64,000 nucleotides of DNA from a bacterium. GTDB taxonomy: Bacteria; SZUA-79; Acidulodesulfobacterales; Acidulodesulfobacteraceae. Within the stretch, counting starts at the first letter, position 1. Every line of letters starts with the position of its first letter. A program made the translations under genes and the position numbers. The stretch lies in NCBI GenBank assembly GCA_021818985.1, contig JAKASO010000001.1, positions 105,305-169,304 on the forward strand, in the 5' to 3' direction. The notes beneath the pieces were generated by a model that searched no databases, was not told the origin of the DNA, and saw only the letters and a program-made list of their open reading frames with translations. Shown here one piece after another: positions 18,396-28,941 of this stretch.

Positions 18396-19481
18396 TTAAG
18401 TGGCTATAAGTATTTTTATATAAGCGTTTTTACGCGCTTGTTTTAATAGCTTACTCAAATATTTTTCCACTTTGTATTTTTCAAGTACTGAAAATATTAC
18501 GGGTTTCACATCTTTAAAAGACCTGAACGCTCCCATTTTCTTTCCCACGGACTTAAGTATAGTATAGCCAAAAGGCGACGGAATGACCTTGCTTATTTGA
18601 CCAACCTTTAACTTAAATGCAATACGGGAAAACCGGGGAGACAATTTGTTTTTATAAATATATCCGATCCTTCCGCCGTTCTTTTCGGAAGGGTCATTTG
18701 AATATTTTCTGGCAAGCGAAGAAAAGCTAGCACCGCCTTTCAAGGCAAGCTGCCTCACCATTTCAGCTTTTTTATATATTTTGTTTCTCAAAGTTTTACT
18801 GGCTCCTGCCGGAACAGCCAAAAAGATAAGCTTTATATCTGCCATCGGCATGCCGCGGAATTCTTCGATATTTTTTTTATAATAATTAACAAGTTCAGCA
18901 TCGGTGATTATCATCCTGTTTCCATAGATCTTTCTTAACATTTCAAGCTCGAGCAGGTGATCTTTAAGACGTTTTTTATAAGCTGGTAAATTAATGCCTT
19001 TTTTCTTTAATAGATGTATAAATTGTTGCGCGGTTAAATTATTCGCTTTTGCAACATCATCCATATATGAACTCACTTCTTGAGAAGAGATATGAACGGC
19101 ATTTTTTTCTTCTTCTTGTTTTATCAGCAGTTTATCTATAAGAAAACCAACAGCTTTTTTTGTTTGAGACATTATCATAATATCCCTGTTGGTAAATACG
19201 CCGTGGGAAGCTTCGTTCTGCATATATTCATAATCTTCGAAAGCGGCTTTATCGGATTTGGCAAAATCATACAATGTAATAGGCGTTTTATTTACTTCTG
19301 CTATTACCTGATCAATTATCACGGCGTGAGCAGGGTTCACACCCGAAAAAGAATAAAAAGCTATAAAAACTATAATAAAAACAAAGAAAGAAAGGGCAAT
19401 ATTTTTTATATCTTTTATATCGCCATTTCCGGTTTTTAGTTTAAATTTATTGAAGCTATTAATTGTGACCATTGTAATCAT
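18396..19481 (-). CDS. SurA-like periplasmic peptidyl-prolyl cis-trans isomerase
   Basis: 361 aa. An N-terminal hydrophobic signal/anchor (about residues 27-52) is followed by a SurA-N-like chaperone region (QVIAEVNKTPITLYDF). One parvulin domain follows (ADIKLIFLAVPAG to ILKSVGKKMG) with the core YSNDPSEKNGGRIGYIYKNKLSPRF. It assists folding of outer-membrane or exported proteins in the periplasm. Its ATG overlaps the stop of the preceding PPIase lipoprotein (ATGA). It has one parvulin domain where E. coli SurA has two. Confidence 0.88.
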   Translation of the reverse strand: MITMVTINSFNKFKLKTGNGDIKDIKNIALSFFVFIIVFIAFYSFSGVNPAHAVIIDQVIAEVNKTPITLYDFAKSDKAAFEDYEYMQNEASHGVFTNRDIMIMSQTKKAVGFLIDKLLIKQEEEKNAVHISSQEVSSYMDDVAKANNLTAQQFIHLLKKKGINLPAYKKRLKDHLLELEMLRKIYGNRMIITDAELVNYYKKNIEEFRGMPMADIKLIFLAVPAGASKTLRNKIYKKAEMVRQLALKGGASFSSLARKYSNDPSEKNGGRIGYIYKNKLSPRFSRIAFKLKVGQISKVIPSPFGYTILKSVGKKMGAFRSFKDVKPVIFSVLEKYKVEKYLSKLLKQARKNAYIKILIAT

Positions 19482-20410
19482 TTCGCATTTTTTGCGGACT
19501 TGGGTTTAGGCGCCAGGCCGGGTTTAGACACCGGTAAATTATTATAAAACATCTTGATTTTGGCACTTTTCTTGAGTTTAGCCATATAATCCTTGAAAAG
19601 CTTTTCGCCCTTTTTTTCTTTTAAGATCGTCAAGAGTTCACCTTTTAATTTTGAGAACGGTTTTGGCTTTCCCTGCTGAATTTTATTGAGTTTGATTATA
19701 TCAAAATTTTTTCCGACCCTGATAATATTTGAATAGCCGCCGACTTTTTGAATTCCGAAAGCCGCCTGATTAAAGGCAGGCTGAGTTTGTCCAAATTTTA
19801 TCCATCCGAGCCCCCCTCCAGTCTTGGCATTTGGGGCTGTTGAATATTTCTCGGCAAGCTTTGAGAAGGAAACTTTTTTTTGCAAAGATGACAGCACTGC
19901 TTCCGCAGCCTTGGAAGAAGCGGTTTGAATATAGCTTATGTTTATTTTCGCCGGAAGGTTAAACAAATTATAATGCTTTTTGTAGTAAGCTTTGGCTTCT
20001 TTTTCGGTGACCGCCGTTTTTTTCTGAATCTTTTTATTCAAAAGTATCTGCACTAAAAGGCTTTGTTTGAAATCAGAGAGTTGGGTTTTATATGTCTTTG
20101 ATTTATTTAAGCCGTCTTTTATAGCCTGATCGGCTAAAAGCTGCCTTTCAACTAAATTTTTGAGGAACTTCTTCTCGCCCTGGGGCGTGGATATATAAGC
20201 CTTAAGATTGGGCGGAAGTTTTACGATCTCCGATTCGAATTCGGAAATGGTAATAGGTTTACCGTTTACTATAGCAAGGACTTTTGAAGACGGAGCAGGT
20301 TTTTTTGCGCATCCGTAAAGAACTAAAGAGATAGCGAACATAAAAACCGCAAGAAAAACTAATTTGGATTTAAAAATTTTAATATCTTTAATGGACATAA
20401 AAATGGACAT
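19478..20410 (-). CDS. PrsA-like lipoprotein, parvulin-type peptidyl-prolyl isomerase
   Basis: 310 aa. A lipobox LVLYGC (Cys about residue 34) follows a hydrophobic signal. A SurA/PrsA N-terminal region (AIVNGKPITISEFESEI) and a parvulin core (AEKYSTAPNAKTGGGLGWIKFGQTQPAFNQAAF) follow. It is a membrane-tethered extracytoplasmic foldase. The start at 20410 has a good AAGGAGAA site. The first 13 bases after the ATG are repeated (two ATGTCCATT copies), giving an alternative in-frame ATG at 20398. It is followed immediately by the second parvulin gene. Confidence 0.9.
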   Translation of the reverse strand: MSIFMSIKDIKIFKSKLVFLAVFMFAISLVLYGCAKKPAPSSKVLAIVNGKPITISEFESEIVKLPPNLKAYISTPQGEKKFLKNLVERQLLADQAIKDGLNKSKTYKTQLSDFKQSLLVQILLNKKIQKKTAVTEKEAKAYYKKHYNLFNLPAKINISYIQTASSKAAEAVLSSLQKKVSFSKLAEKYSTAPNAKTGGGLGWIKFGQTQPAFNQAAFGIQKVGGYSNIIRVGKNFDIIKLNKIQQGKPKPFSKLKGELLTILKEKKGEKLFKDYMAKLKKSAKIKMFYNNLPVSKPGLAPKPKSAKNAK

Positions 20411-20449
20411 AAAGTTCTCCTTCTTTCAATTATTTATAATAACAATTAT

Positions 20450-23400
20450 TTATAAAATATTAACATAGCCGTATATCCGTTGCAAGATAATTTTAGCAAC
20501 CTCAAGGGAAGGCAAGTTTCCACCTGCCGATCCCTCTAACACGGCATCCTTCCCCCAGTGTACCGGAATATTATCTTTTTTCTGCGGAAGACCGGAAATG
20601 GAGGCGGTCCCTTTAACTTTAAAGGGGATAGCCTTTTTTAATCTAATCTTTAATTCATATTCGCCGGAGAAATTTATAATATAATCGGAAATAACGGCTT
20701 TATCGTTTACAAAACTAATTATCATGCTTGATAAGACCTTCGCCGATTCATGGAATTTAATGTTAAAACAATTTTCTTTTTTTATTTCAATACGTTCGAC
20801 CTTTACATTTTTCATGTAGATCTTTAGTTCCGAAACGGAAATCAAGTTTGCTGCCTCCTCTGGAAGCCTTCCAAACCTGTCTTCAAGTTCATTTTTAACA
20901 TTCATTACCTCGTCTACTGACCCGCATTGCGATAATTTTCGATAAAAAATTAATTTTAGCCTGCTATCCTGAATATAGCTGTCCGGTATATATATGCCGG
21001 CATCAATATTAACTTCCGGAAAGATTGACGGCGGCAGGACCTGCCCTTTTATTTTATTGATCTCGTCTTCAAGCATCTGCATGCACATCTCTAAACCGAC
21101 CGATTCTATGTGCCCGGATTGGGCTCCCCCAAGTATATTTCCCGCCCCTCTGATTTCCAGATCTGCCATGGCAAGCCTGAAACCTGAACCAAGTTCATTA
21201 TATTCTTGAATGGCCGCAAGCCTTTTTGCCTGTTCCCGGGATAGGTTTTCAATATGCACGGTAAGAAGGCAATAAGCCTGCAAATGGGATCTTCCTACCC
21301 TCCCCCTTAATTGATATAACTGGCTTAAACCGAATTTTTCCGCCTCGTTTATAATAATAGTATTAACATTAGGGTTATCTATTCCGGATTCAATAATAGC
21401 CGTACTTAAAAGCATGTCGTATTTTTTTTGATAAAACCTATGCATCACTTCTTCAAGTTGTCCCGGGGTTAATCTTCCGTGCGCAATGCCGATGTTTATA
21501 TCCGGCAGCATCGTTTTAAACCTTTCGTATATTCCATCAAGGTGCGATATTCTGTTATCGACAAAATAAACCTGCCCGCCCCTTTTTAATTCACGATAGA
21601 CATAATCTTTAATTATTGTTTCGTCGTACTGTATAATCTCGGTTACCACGTTCTTTCTGCCGGCGGGGGGCGTATTTATAATACTGAGATCCCTTATACC
21701 GGAAATAGAAAAATAAAGCGTTCTGGGGATCGGCATGGCGCTTAAAACCAGAACATCTATTGATGATTTCATCTTTTTTATTTTTTCTTTTTGAAAAGCT
21801 CCGAATTTTTGCTCCTCGTCTATAATAAAAAGCCCGGGATCACGGAATTTTATCTTACCGGAAAGAAGCTTGTGGGTACCTATGAGTATATCTATTTTAC
21901 CTTTTTCCAAAAGGGATAGAATCTCTTTTTCTTCTTTTTTTCGTATAAATCTTGAGAGACAGGCAACTTTTACCGGATATTTTTCAAAACGCTTTTTAAA
22001 ATTAAGATAATGCTGCTCCACAAGAAGCGTCGTCGGAGCAAGCAAAATTGCCTGCTTGCCATCCATTACAGCTTTAAATGCCGCCCTGATGGCAACTTCT
22101 GTCTTTCCATAACCTGTATCGCCGCAAATAAGCCTGTCCATGGGCATATTAGACGACATATCGCTTAGCACGTCTCTGATGGCTTTAGCCTGATCCTCTG
22201 TTTCTTCGTATTCAAAATCTTCTTCAAATTCCCTGTAAATTTCATCTTCTTTTGAAAAGGCAAATCCTGTTTCCGATTTTCTTCTTGCATAAAGTTCCTT
22301 AAGATCCTCCGCCACTTCTTCTACGGCTTTTTTTGCCTTCTTTTTAGCTTTTTCCCAGGATTTGCTTCCTAATCTACTTAATTCGGGTGCCTTTTCATCC
22401 GAAGACGAGATATACTTATGAATTAAATATATCTTTTCGGCAGGAACATAGACCTTATCGCCGCCCGCATAAACAAGCTCAAAGTAATCGGAAGCGGTGT
22501 TTTTTGCGCTAAGAGTTTTTATCCCTATAAATTTAGCTATGCCGTGATCTTCATGAACGACATAATCTCCGGTATTAAGTTCGCGAAAGTCTTCAAAAAA
22601 ATCCGGCTGTCCCCTTTTATAAAAAGCTTCATCGGTTAAATTGATATGCTCTTTGAAAAGTTCTTCCTCTGTAAAAACAAGAATTTTCCGGTTTCTTGCC
22701 ATAAATCCTCCGGAAATTTCGGAAGTCGCAATGTAAAAAACACCTTTGTCTTTATATTTACCCTCTGAAATCCCGATAGAATCAAATATTTCCTTGATCC
22801 TTTGCGCATACATTTCTTTTTTGGCAACCAGAATAACAATATATCCGAAAGCAAGAAGCGATTTAAAAAAAGAGGCTGCCCTTTTCAAATTTAGTTCCCC
22901 TTGTTTTTCTTTAAGGCATCTAAGAAAGGCGACATCCCCGAATGTAAACTTTTCTTTAAGATCTGTCCCCGTCAGCAAACAGAAACGCTCACATAAATAA
23001 AAATAGCGGACAACCTTACTGGAATCTTCCTCTAATTTTTTATAAAAGCTCCCGTTTAAAGTAGCATTTAAACCGGTATCTAAAGGGGCGGGAGGAGGAG
23101 TATATAAAATACCGGGATACCGGGCACCGGCAATGGTCTCGGAATCCTCAATAAATATGGAAGAGCCGGGGGGCAGTATTGATAATATATTGGAATTTCT
23201 TTCGTAAATATCCTGTTTTATCGGGAATATCGTAAAGCTATCCGTTTTTTTAATGCTTCTTTGAGTATTAAGATTAAAATATCTTATATCTTGGATCTCA
23301 TCGTCAAAAAAATCTATTCTGACAGGCTTATCGTCCCAATTCCCGTAAATATCAATTATTTCACCCCTCACGGAAAACTGGGCAGTATCCTCAATCTCCG

Positions 23401-23914
23401 CTACCATGTCAAATCCATAAGTTAGCAGAGAATCTATTAATTCGTCCCTATTAATATTTTGTCCATTTTTCAGTTTTATTACACTTTTTGAAACGTCCAG
23501 CGCAACCGGAACTTTAGCGATAAAAGAAGCTGGGGTTAAGACAATGATAATATTATTATTGTTCTGAAGTTCGTATAAAACGCTGGCAGGGATTATCTCT
23601 TCGCAGAGAAACACGCTCTTTTTGTTTTTTACGGGGTATATATCTTTTAAAGATTTTAGGTTTCTATTTTTTTGTTTATTTTTATCTTCAGATAAAAGAA
23701 AAGACGAAAAAAAACTTATGTCTTTATAGATACTTTTGGCTGTTGCACTGTCCTTGCACAAAAAGATGGTAATATTTATGCCGTCGTTTAAAACAGAGGT
23801 TTCAAAAGCAAATGCCGGCGAGACAGCTCTATTTTCCCCGGTGCTTTTATATAGCCGGAAAGATGTGTAATCTGTAAATGGTGCTTTTATTACTTCAGTT
23901 ACTTCAGCTTTCAA
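20450..23914 (-). CDS. mfd: transcription-repair coupling factor
   Basis: 1154 aa. An N-terminal UvrB-like damage-recognition homology region, an RNA-polymerase-interacting segment (GDYVVHEDHGIAKFIGI), a RecG-like SF2 translocase and a C-terminal D7 domain are in the usual order. Translocase motifs are GDTGYGKTEVAIRAAFKA (motif I), DEEQ (motif II), SAMPIPRTL (III) and QLRGRVGRS (VI). The conserved start KAEVTEV is reached only from a TTG at 23914, which overlaps the ppdK stop by 11 bp. It removes stalled RNA polymerase and recruits UvrA, whose gene lies in the same run. Confidence 0.97.
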   Translation of the reverse strand: MKAEVTEVIKAPFTDYTSFRLYKSTGENRAVSPAFAFETSVLNDGINITIFLCKDSATAKSIYKDISFFSSFLLSEDKNKQKNRNLKSLKDIYPVKNKKSVFLCEEIIPASVLYELQNNNNIIIVLTPASFIAKVPVALDVSKSVIKLKNGQNINRDELIDSLLTYGFDMVAEIEDTAQFSVRGEIIDIYGNWDDKPVRIDFFDDEIQDIRYFNLNTQRSIKKTDSFTIFPIKQDIYERNSNILSILPPGSSIFIEDSETIAGARYPGILYTPPPAPLDTGLNATLNGSFYKKLEEDSSKVVRYFYLCERFCLLTGTDLKEKFTFGDVAFLRCLKEKQGELNLKRAASFFKSLLAFGYIVILVAKKEMYAQRIKEIFDSIGISEGKYKDKGVFYIATSEISGGFMARNRKILVFTEEELFKEHINLTDEAFYKRGQPDFFEDFRELNTGDYVVHEDHGIAKFIGIKTLSAKNTASDYFELVYAGGDKVYVPAEKIYLIHKYISSSDEKAPELSRLGSKSWEKAKKKAKKAVEEVAEDLKELYARRKSETGFAFSKEDEIYREFEEDFEYEETEDQAKAIRDVLSDMSSNMPMDRLICGDTGYGKTEVAIRAAFKAVMDGKQAILLAPTTLLVEQHYLNFKKRFEKYPVKVACLSRFIRKKEEKEILSLLEKGKIDILIGTHKLLSGKIKFRDPGLFIIDEEQKFGAFQKEKIKKMKSSIDVLVLSAMPIPRTLYFSISGIRDLSIINTPPAGRKNVVTEIIQYDETIIKDYVYRELKRGGQVYFVDNRISHLDGIYERFKTMLPDINIGIAHGRLTPGQLEEVMHRFYQKKYDMLLSTAIIESGIDNPNVNTIIINEAEKFGLSQLYQLRGRVGRSHLQAYCLLTVHIENLSREQAKRLAAIQEYNELGSGFRLAMADLEIRGAGNILGGAQSGHIESVGLEMCMQMLEDEINKIKGQVLPPSIFPEVNIDAGIYIPDSYIQDSRLKLIFYRKLSQCGSVDEVMNVKNELEDRFGRLPEEAANLISVSELKIYMKNVKVERIEIKKENCFNIKFHESAKVLSSMIISFVNDKAVISDYIINFSGEYELKIRLKKAIPFKVKGTASISGLPQKKDNIPVHWGKDAVLEGSAGGNLPSLEVAKIILQRIYGYVNIL

Positions 23915-26591
23915 CTACCGGTTCCTTAAGCGCTATATTTTCGGATTTTATTGCAGAATGGGCGGCAGAGACTATTGCAACCGGTACTCTGTACGGCGAA
24001 CAGCTCACATATTCAAGGTCAATCATATGGCAAAATTCGATAGAACTTGGATCTCCTCCATGCTCTCCGCATATTCCAACTTTAAGGTCTTGGCGCGTAT
24101 TTCTGCCGTTTTTAGTAGCGATCTTCATAAGTCCGCCTACTCCGGCTCTGTCAAGCTCGATAAACGGATCAACCTTTAAAACATTATTATCAAGATAATC
24201 CGGCAAAAAAGATCCTATATCATCCCTCGAAAAACCAAAAACGGTCTGAGTAAGGTCATTTGTCCCGAAAGAAAAGAACTCGGCTTCTTTTGCGATATCC
24301 CCTGCTATCATACAAGCTCTCGGAAGCTCGATCATAGTGCCGACAAGATAATTCAACCGGACACCTTTCAATTTCATTATTTCCTTTGCCTTTTTATCCA
24401 CTAAAGCCTTTAACATCTTGACCTCTTCATAAATGCCGACCACCGGTATCATGATTTCGGGGGTTATTTCATTGCCGTTCCGGCTAAATTCGCAGGCCGC
24501 TTCTATAATCGCTTCAACCTGCATTTCATATATTTCAGGATAACTGATCCCAAGCCTGCATCCCCTGTGTCCTAGCATCGGATTAACCTCGTGAAGTGAA
24601 ATAGCTTTTAAATTAAGCCTTTCAAAAGGCACGTTCATAATTCCGGCAAGCTCTCTTATCTCTTTATCCGTTTTAGGCAGAAATTCATGAAGGGGAGGAT
24701 CAAGAAGACGGATCGTTACAGAATATCCTTTCATTTCATTATAAATAGCAAGAAAATCTTCCTTCTGCATCGGGAGCAATTTTTTCAGCGCCTTTTCCCT
24801 TTCTTCTTTTGTATTGGCAAGGATCATTTCCCTGACGGCTTTTATCCTGTCTCCTTTAAAGAACATGTGTTCGGTTCTGCAAAGTCCGATCCCTTCGGCT
24901 CCATAATTTCTCGCGGTTTTTGCGTCTTCCGGAGTATCGGCATTAGCCCTTACTTTTAACCTTTTAAATTCATTGGCAAAATTCATTATAGTAATAAAAT
25001 CTTTATTAAGTTCCGTTCTCGCCATTGCAACATAACCACTGTAAACTTCGCCGGTCGAGCCGTTTAAAGTAATAATATCCCCTCTTTTTATAATCCGCGA
25101 TCCTATCATTATTTCACCATTTTTTTCATGAATATCAAGAGCTGAACAACCAGTTATGGCACATTTTCCCATACCCCTTGCAACGACGGCGGCATGGGAA
25201 GTCATCCCCCCCCTTGCGGTAAGTATTCCTTCCGAAACATTCATCCCATGAATATCTTCAGGAGAAGTTTCAAGCCTCACGAGAATAACCTTTTTGCCCT
25301 TCTTCGTTTCTATTTCCGCTTCACCGGCCGAAAAGACCACCTCTCCGGCAGCCGCCCCCGGGGAAGCCGGAAGGCCTTTAGCTATAACATCTTTTTTTGA
25401 CTTTGGATCAACCACCGGATATAAAAGCTGTCCAATAGAATTTGGATCAACTCTTAAAACGGCGGTTCTTTTATCTATCAATCCTTCATTGAACATATCT
25501 ACGGCAATTTTAACAGAGGCTTTTGCCGTCCTTTTACCTGAACGAACCTGAAGCATATACAGGACGCCTTCCTGTATCGTAAACTCGAGGTCTAACATGT
25601 CTTTATAATGGTTTTCCAAAAGGGCGGCATAATCAAGAAGTTCACTGTAAACCTCGGGCATTGTTTCTTCCAATGATACATCCTCAGGACCTTTTTTAGA
25701 CAATTTATTTATCGGTCGGGGTGTCCTGATGCCCGCAACGACGTCTTCCCCCTGGGCATTTATAAGATATTCGCCGTAAAAACCGTTCTCTCCGGTGGAA
25801 GGATTCCTTGTAAAAGCAACTCCAGTGGCAGATTTGTTTCCCATGTTCCCATAAACCATGGAAACTACATTAACCGCCGTTCCCCAATCTTCAGGAATAC
25901 GGTTTAGCTTCCTGTATGTAACGGCCCTTGCAACGTTCCACGATTCAAATACGGCTGAAATGCCCTTCCATAATTGATCTTCCGGGTCGTTTGGGAAATC
26001 AAAACCCCTTTCCTTTCTGACAACATCTTTAAATAGATAAGTCAACTCTTTTAAATCCTCTGCCGGTAATTTATTGTCGCTTTTAACACCCCTTTTTTTC
26101 TTTTTCGATTCAAGGATTTCTTCCATAATTTTAGAGTCAACACCAAGAACAACGTTAGAAAACATCTGGATAAATCTCCTGTAAGTATCGTAAGCAAATC
26201 TTTCATTGCCCGATCTTTTAATCAGCCCTTTTACGGTTTCGTCATTTAAACCAAGATTTAAAACGGTATCCATCATACCAGGCATAGAGATCTTTGCCCC
26301 GCTTCTGACGGATACTAACAATGGATTTTTTATATCTCCAAATTTCACTTTCATAGTTCTTTCGATATTTTTAAGATTTTCCGAAACTTCATCTTTCAGA
26401 TTTTTCGGATATTTTTTACCATGATCGTAATAATATGTGCAAACCTCGGTAGTTATAGTAAAGCCGGCGGGCACTCTTATACCTAATTTCGTCATCTCTG
26501 CAAGCCCGGCGCCCTTACCCCCAAGCAGGTTTTTCATAGAGCCGTCGCCTTCAGCATGTTTATCGCCGAAAAAATACACATACTTAGCCAT
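23904..26591 (-). CDS. ppdK: pyruvate, phosphate dikinase
   Basis: 895 aa. The N-terminal nucleotide-binding domain (LGGKGAGLAEMTKLGIRVPAGF), the central phosphohistidine domain with GGMTSHAAVVARGMGKCAITG and the C-terminal PEP/pyruvate barrel with GICGEHGGDP are all present. It interconverts pyruvate, ATP and Pi with PEP, AMP and PPi in the cytosol. In anaerobes it can run glycolysis or gluconeogenesis. The ATG has an AAGGAGAA Shine-Dalgarno. It is the first gene of the run ppdK-mfd-PPIase-PPIase-pdxA-uvrA. Confidence 0.98.
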   Translation of the reverse strand: MAKYVYFFGDKHAEGDGSMKNLLGGKGAGLAEMTKLGIRVPAGFTITTEVCTYYYDHGKKYPKNLKDEVSENLKNIERTMKVKFGDIKNPLLVSVRSGAKISMPGMMDTVLNLGLNDETVKGLIKRSGNERFAYDTYRRFIQMFSNVVLGVDSKIMEEILESKKKKRGVKSDNKLPAEDLKELTYLFKDVVRKERGFDFPNDPEDQLWKGISAVFESWNVARAVTYRKLNRIPEDWGTAVNVVSMVYGNMGNKSATGVAFTRNPSTGENGFYGEYLINAQGEDVVAGIRTPRPINKLSKKGPEDVSLEETMPEVYSELLDYAALLENHYKDMLDLEFTIQEGVLYMLQVRSGKRTAKASVKIAVDMFNEGLIDKRTAVLRVDPNSIGQLLYPVVDPKSKKDVIAKGLPASPGAAAGEVVFSAGEAEIETKKGKKVILVRLETSPEDIHGMNVSEGILTARGGMTSHAAVVARGMGKCAITGCSALDIHEKNGEIMIGSRIIKRGDIITLNGSTGEVYSGYVAMARTELNKDFITIMNFANEFKRLKVRANADTPEDAKTARNYGAEGIGLCRTEHMFFKGDRIKAVREMILANTKEEREKALKKLLPMQKEDFLAIYNEMKGYSVTIRLLDPPLHEFLPKTDKEIRELAGIMNVPFERLNLKAISLHEVNPMLGHRGCRLGISYPEIYEMQVEAIIEAACEFSRNGNEITPEIMIPVVGIYEEVKMLKALVDKKAKEIMKLKGVRLNYLVGTMIELPRACMIAGDIAKEAEFFSFGTNDLTQTVFGFSRDDIGSFLPDYLDNNVLKVDPFIELDRAGVGGLMKIATKNGRNTRQDLKVGICGEHGGDPSSIEFCHMIDLEYVSCSPYRVPVAIVSAAHSAIKSENIALKEPVVES

Positions 26592-26727
26592 AAAATTCTC
26601 CTTTATTCTTTATTATATAAATATATAAATAAAATATATAAATTTAATACTTATTATACTTTATTATAATTATACTTAAACTGCCGCACGTCTAACGTTT
26701 AACGAGTCTGATATGTTAATGCTAATG

Positions 26728-28914
26728 CTAATAAGACAACTTTGAAAAGTCGCATAACTTTTTTAATTCCGCCAAAATATTATTAAGAAGCCCGATCCTC
26801 GAGCTTCTAAGAGGTATATCCTCAGTTAAAACAAGAACGTTGTCGAAGAAGCTATTTACGGGTGAAACAAGCTTATGATATGCTTCCATAAAACCAACAT
26901 AATCAAAGGGGGGGGTAGCTTTTTGGACTTTATTTTTAGCCGCTTCAAAAGACCTGATAAGGCGTTTTTCCTCCGGCAAAGCTAACTTGGACAGGTCAAA
27001 GGCGTTAATGTCGGAATAGTTTGCCGTTATATTATTGATTCTTTTGTAAATAAAAGTTAATTCATACATCTTTTCATGCATTTTATATCTTGAAATAAAA
27101 TCTATTTTTAAAAAAGAGGTATAAATATCGTCAAATAAAATATCATCAACAACCGAGGCTATTTCGTCATATTTATAACCCATACCCAGCATGATATTTT
27201 TAAATCTTGCCTTTGCAAAAGAAATAAAAGAAGCATGCAAAGCCGGCAGATTTTCTACCGCTATTTTTTTAAAACCTTTTTCAAAACCGTAATCGAACAC
27301 TTTAGGCAATAAACCTGAACCTTGAAGGATTTTTTCGCCTTTTTTAAAAAAATTTTTAAAATAAAAATCGAACACACTATTTAACGAAAAGATATATTTT
27401 TTATCCATCGTAAGTTCGATAATGCCGATCATCGCCCTTCTAATCGCAAATGGATCCGATTCCCCGTCGGGAAGTTTATTTAGCAGGGTAAATGAAATAA
27501 CGGTATCAATCCTGTCCGAAATCGAACAAAGGGCGGAAACATTATTGGAGGGCATTATTTTTTTACCAGCACGCGATAAAGGGAAATAGTGCTCTTCTAT
27601 TGCTTTTGAAACGGTCTTGTCTTCCCCGGCTTTTTCGGCATAAATCCTTCCCGCTATACCCTGCATCTCCGGAAATTCATGAACAATCTGACTGGCAAGA
27701 TCGAATTTTAACAATAGCGAAGCCTTTTTAAATTCAGATAGTTCCTTTTCTGAAAAACTGGCAAGTTCGCCGATGAGCATCCCGACAGTACTTAACCTGT
27801 TTACTTTCTCATAATAAGAACCAAGCCCTTCATAAAATAATATATTTTTGGTTTTCTCTATAAAATACTTTACCGGTTTTTTCAGGTCATCCTTATAAAA
27901 AAAATCGGCATCGTTCAATCTTGCGGTTAAAACCCTTGAATAGCCTTGTTTGATGTTATTATAGATATTTTTATCGTCCGCTGCCGTGTTAGAAATCCCG
28001 ACAAAAGCCGGCAAAATGCCGCCATGTTTATCTTTTAAAGGAAAAAACCTTTGATGTTTTCTCATAACAAGCGATAAAAGTTCCGGCGGCAGGGATAAAA
28101 ATTTATGGTCAAAATTGCCGGTAACAGGATAGGGGCATTCGCTCATGCCTGTTATCTCATCCATGAATTCATCGTCGTATTCCATAAGGACAGCATTTGC
28201 CTTACCGCATGTTTTAGCTAACATATTCTTTATAAAAGACTTTCTATCATCATTATTTAAGATTATCCCATTTTCTTTTAATTTATTAAAGTAATAGGGG
28301 ATATTTTTTATTTTGACCGACGGGCTTCTAAAAGAGCAATTCCTTAAAAGATATGAGATATTACCGGAGCGGATATCGCCAAGGCTAAACTTTACAACGT
28401 TATTATCAAATAATGCAAGTATCCATAAAATAGGTCTTGGATAACGAACATCCGGACTTGTCCAGAACATAGACTTTTTAAACTGAAGCTGTTTAATCAT
28501 CCCTGGTAAAAATTCGGCAAGCGCCATATTTATGGATTTGCCTTTTATTTTTTTTACGCAGGCGACATAAGCACCTTTTTCCAACTTGACAATCTTTATT
28601 CTTTTAGCGTCGGATATATTATTCTTTTTCATAAACTGAATAAGCGGAACTGCCGGGGCGGAAGAATGATCATAAGCTATCTTTAAAGGCGGACCAATAA
28701 CCTCTATTTCTCTATCCGGATATTTTAAAGGGAGATTCTTGCTGAAAATAACAATCCTTCTAAGCGTAGAATAACTCTCGACAGACAGTTCTCCGCCCAT
28801 CCGGAGATTTAATTTGAAAAAATCCAGTATGGCGGAACCTATTTTACTATGCAGTTCACGGACTTCTTTATATGGAAGTTCGCCGGAACCGATCTCTAAA
28901 AGAAATTCGCTCAT
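26728..28914 (-). CDS. glyS: glycine-tRNA ligase beta subunit
   Basis: 728 aa, close to the usual length. It starts with the typical LLEIGSGELP, has the TSPDVRYPRPI and MRKHQRFFPL segments, an HD-like motif region and a C-terminal anticodon-binding domain (DNVLVL). Together with glyQ it makes the alpha2beta2 glycyl-tRNA synthetase of bacteria. It follows glyQ after 27 bp. No Shine-Dalgarno precedes the ATG. Confidence 0.96.
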   Translation of the reverse strand: MSEFLLEIGSGELPYKEVRELHSKIGSAILDFFKLNLRMGGELSVESYSTLRRIVIFSKNLPLKYPDREIEVIGPPLKIAYDHSSAPAVPLIQFMKKNNISDAKRIKIVKLEKGAYVACVKKIKGKSINMALAEFLPGMIKQLQFKKSMFWTSPDVRYPRPILWILALFDNNVVKFSLGDIRSGNISYLLRNCSFRSPSVKIKNIPYYFNKLKENGIILNNDDRKSFIKNMLAKTCGKANAVLMEYDDEFMDEITGMSECPYPVTGNFDHKFLSLPPELLSLVMRKHQRFFPLKDKHGGILPAFVGISNTAADDKNIYNNIKQGYSRVLTARLNDADFFYKDDLKKPVKYFIEKTKNILFYEGLGSYYEKVNRLSTVGMLIGELASFSEKELSEFKKASLLLKFDLASQIVHEFPEMQGIAGRIYAEKAGEDKTVSKAIEEHYFPLSRAGKKIMPSNNVSALCSISDRIDTVISFTLLNKLPDGESDPFAIRRAMIGIIELTMDKKYIFSLNSVFDFYFKNFFKKGEKILQGSGLLPKVFDYGFEKGFKKIAVENLPALHASFISFAKARFKNIMLGMGYKYDEIASVVDDILFDDIYTSFLKIDFISRYKMHEKMYELTFIYKRINNITANYSDINAFDLSKLALPEEKRLIRSFEAAKNKVQKATPPFDYVGFMEAYHKLVSPVNSFFDNVLVLTEDIPLRSSRIGLLNNILAELKKLCDFSKLSY

Positions 28915-28941
28915 AATAACACGGTATAGCTTGCAATAGCT

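Noticed and set aside
23878..24198. 106-codon plus-strand frame across the mfd/ppdK junction
   Set aside because: Shadow of the two minus-strand genes; no family pattern.
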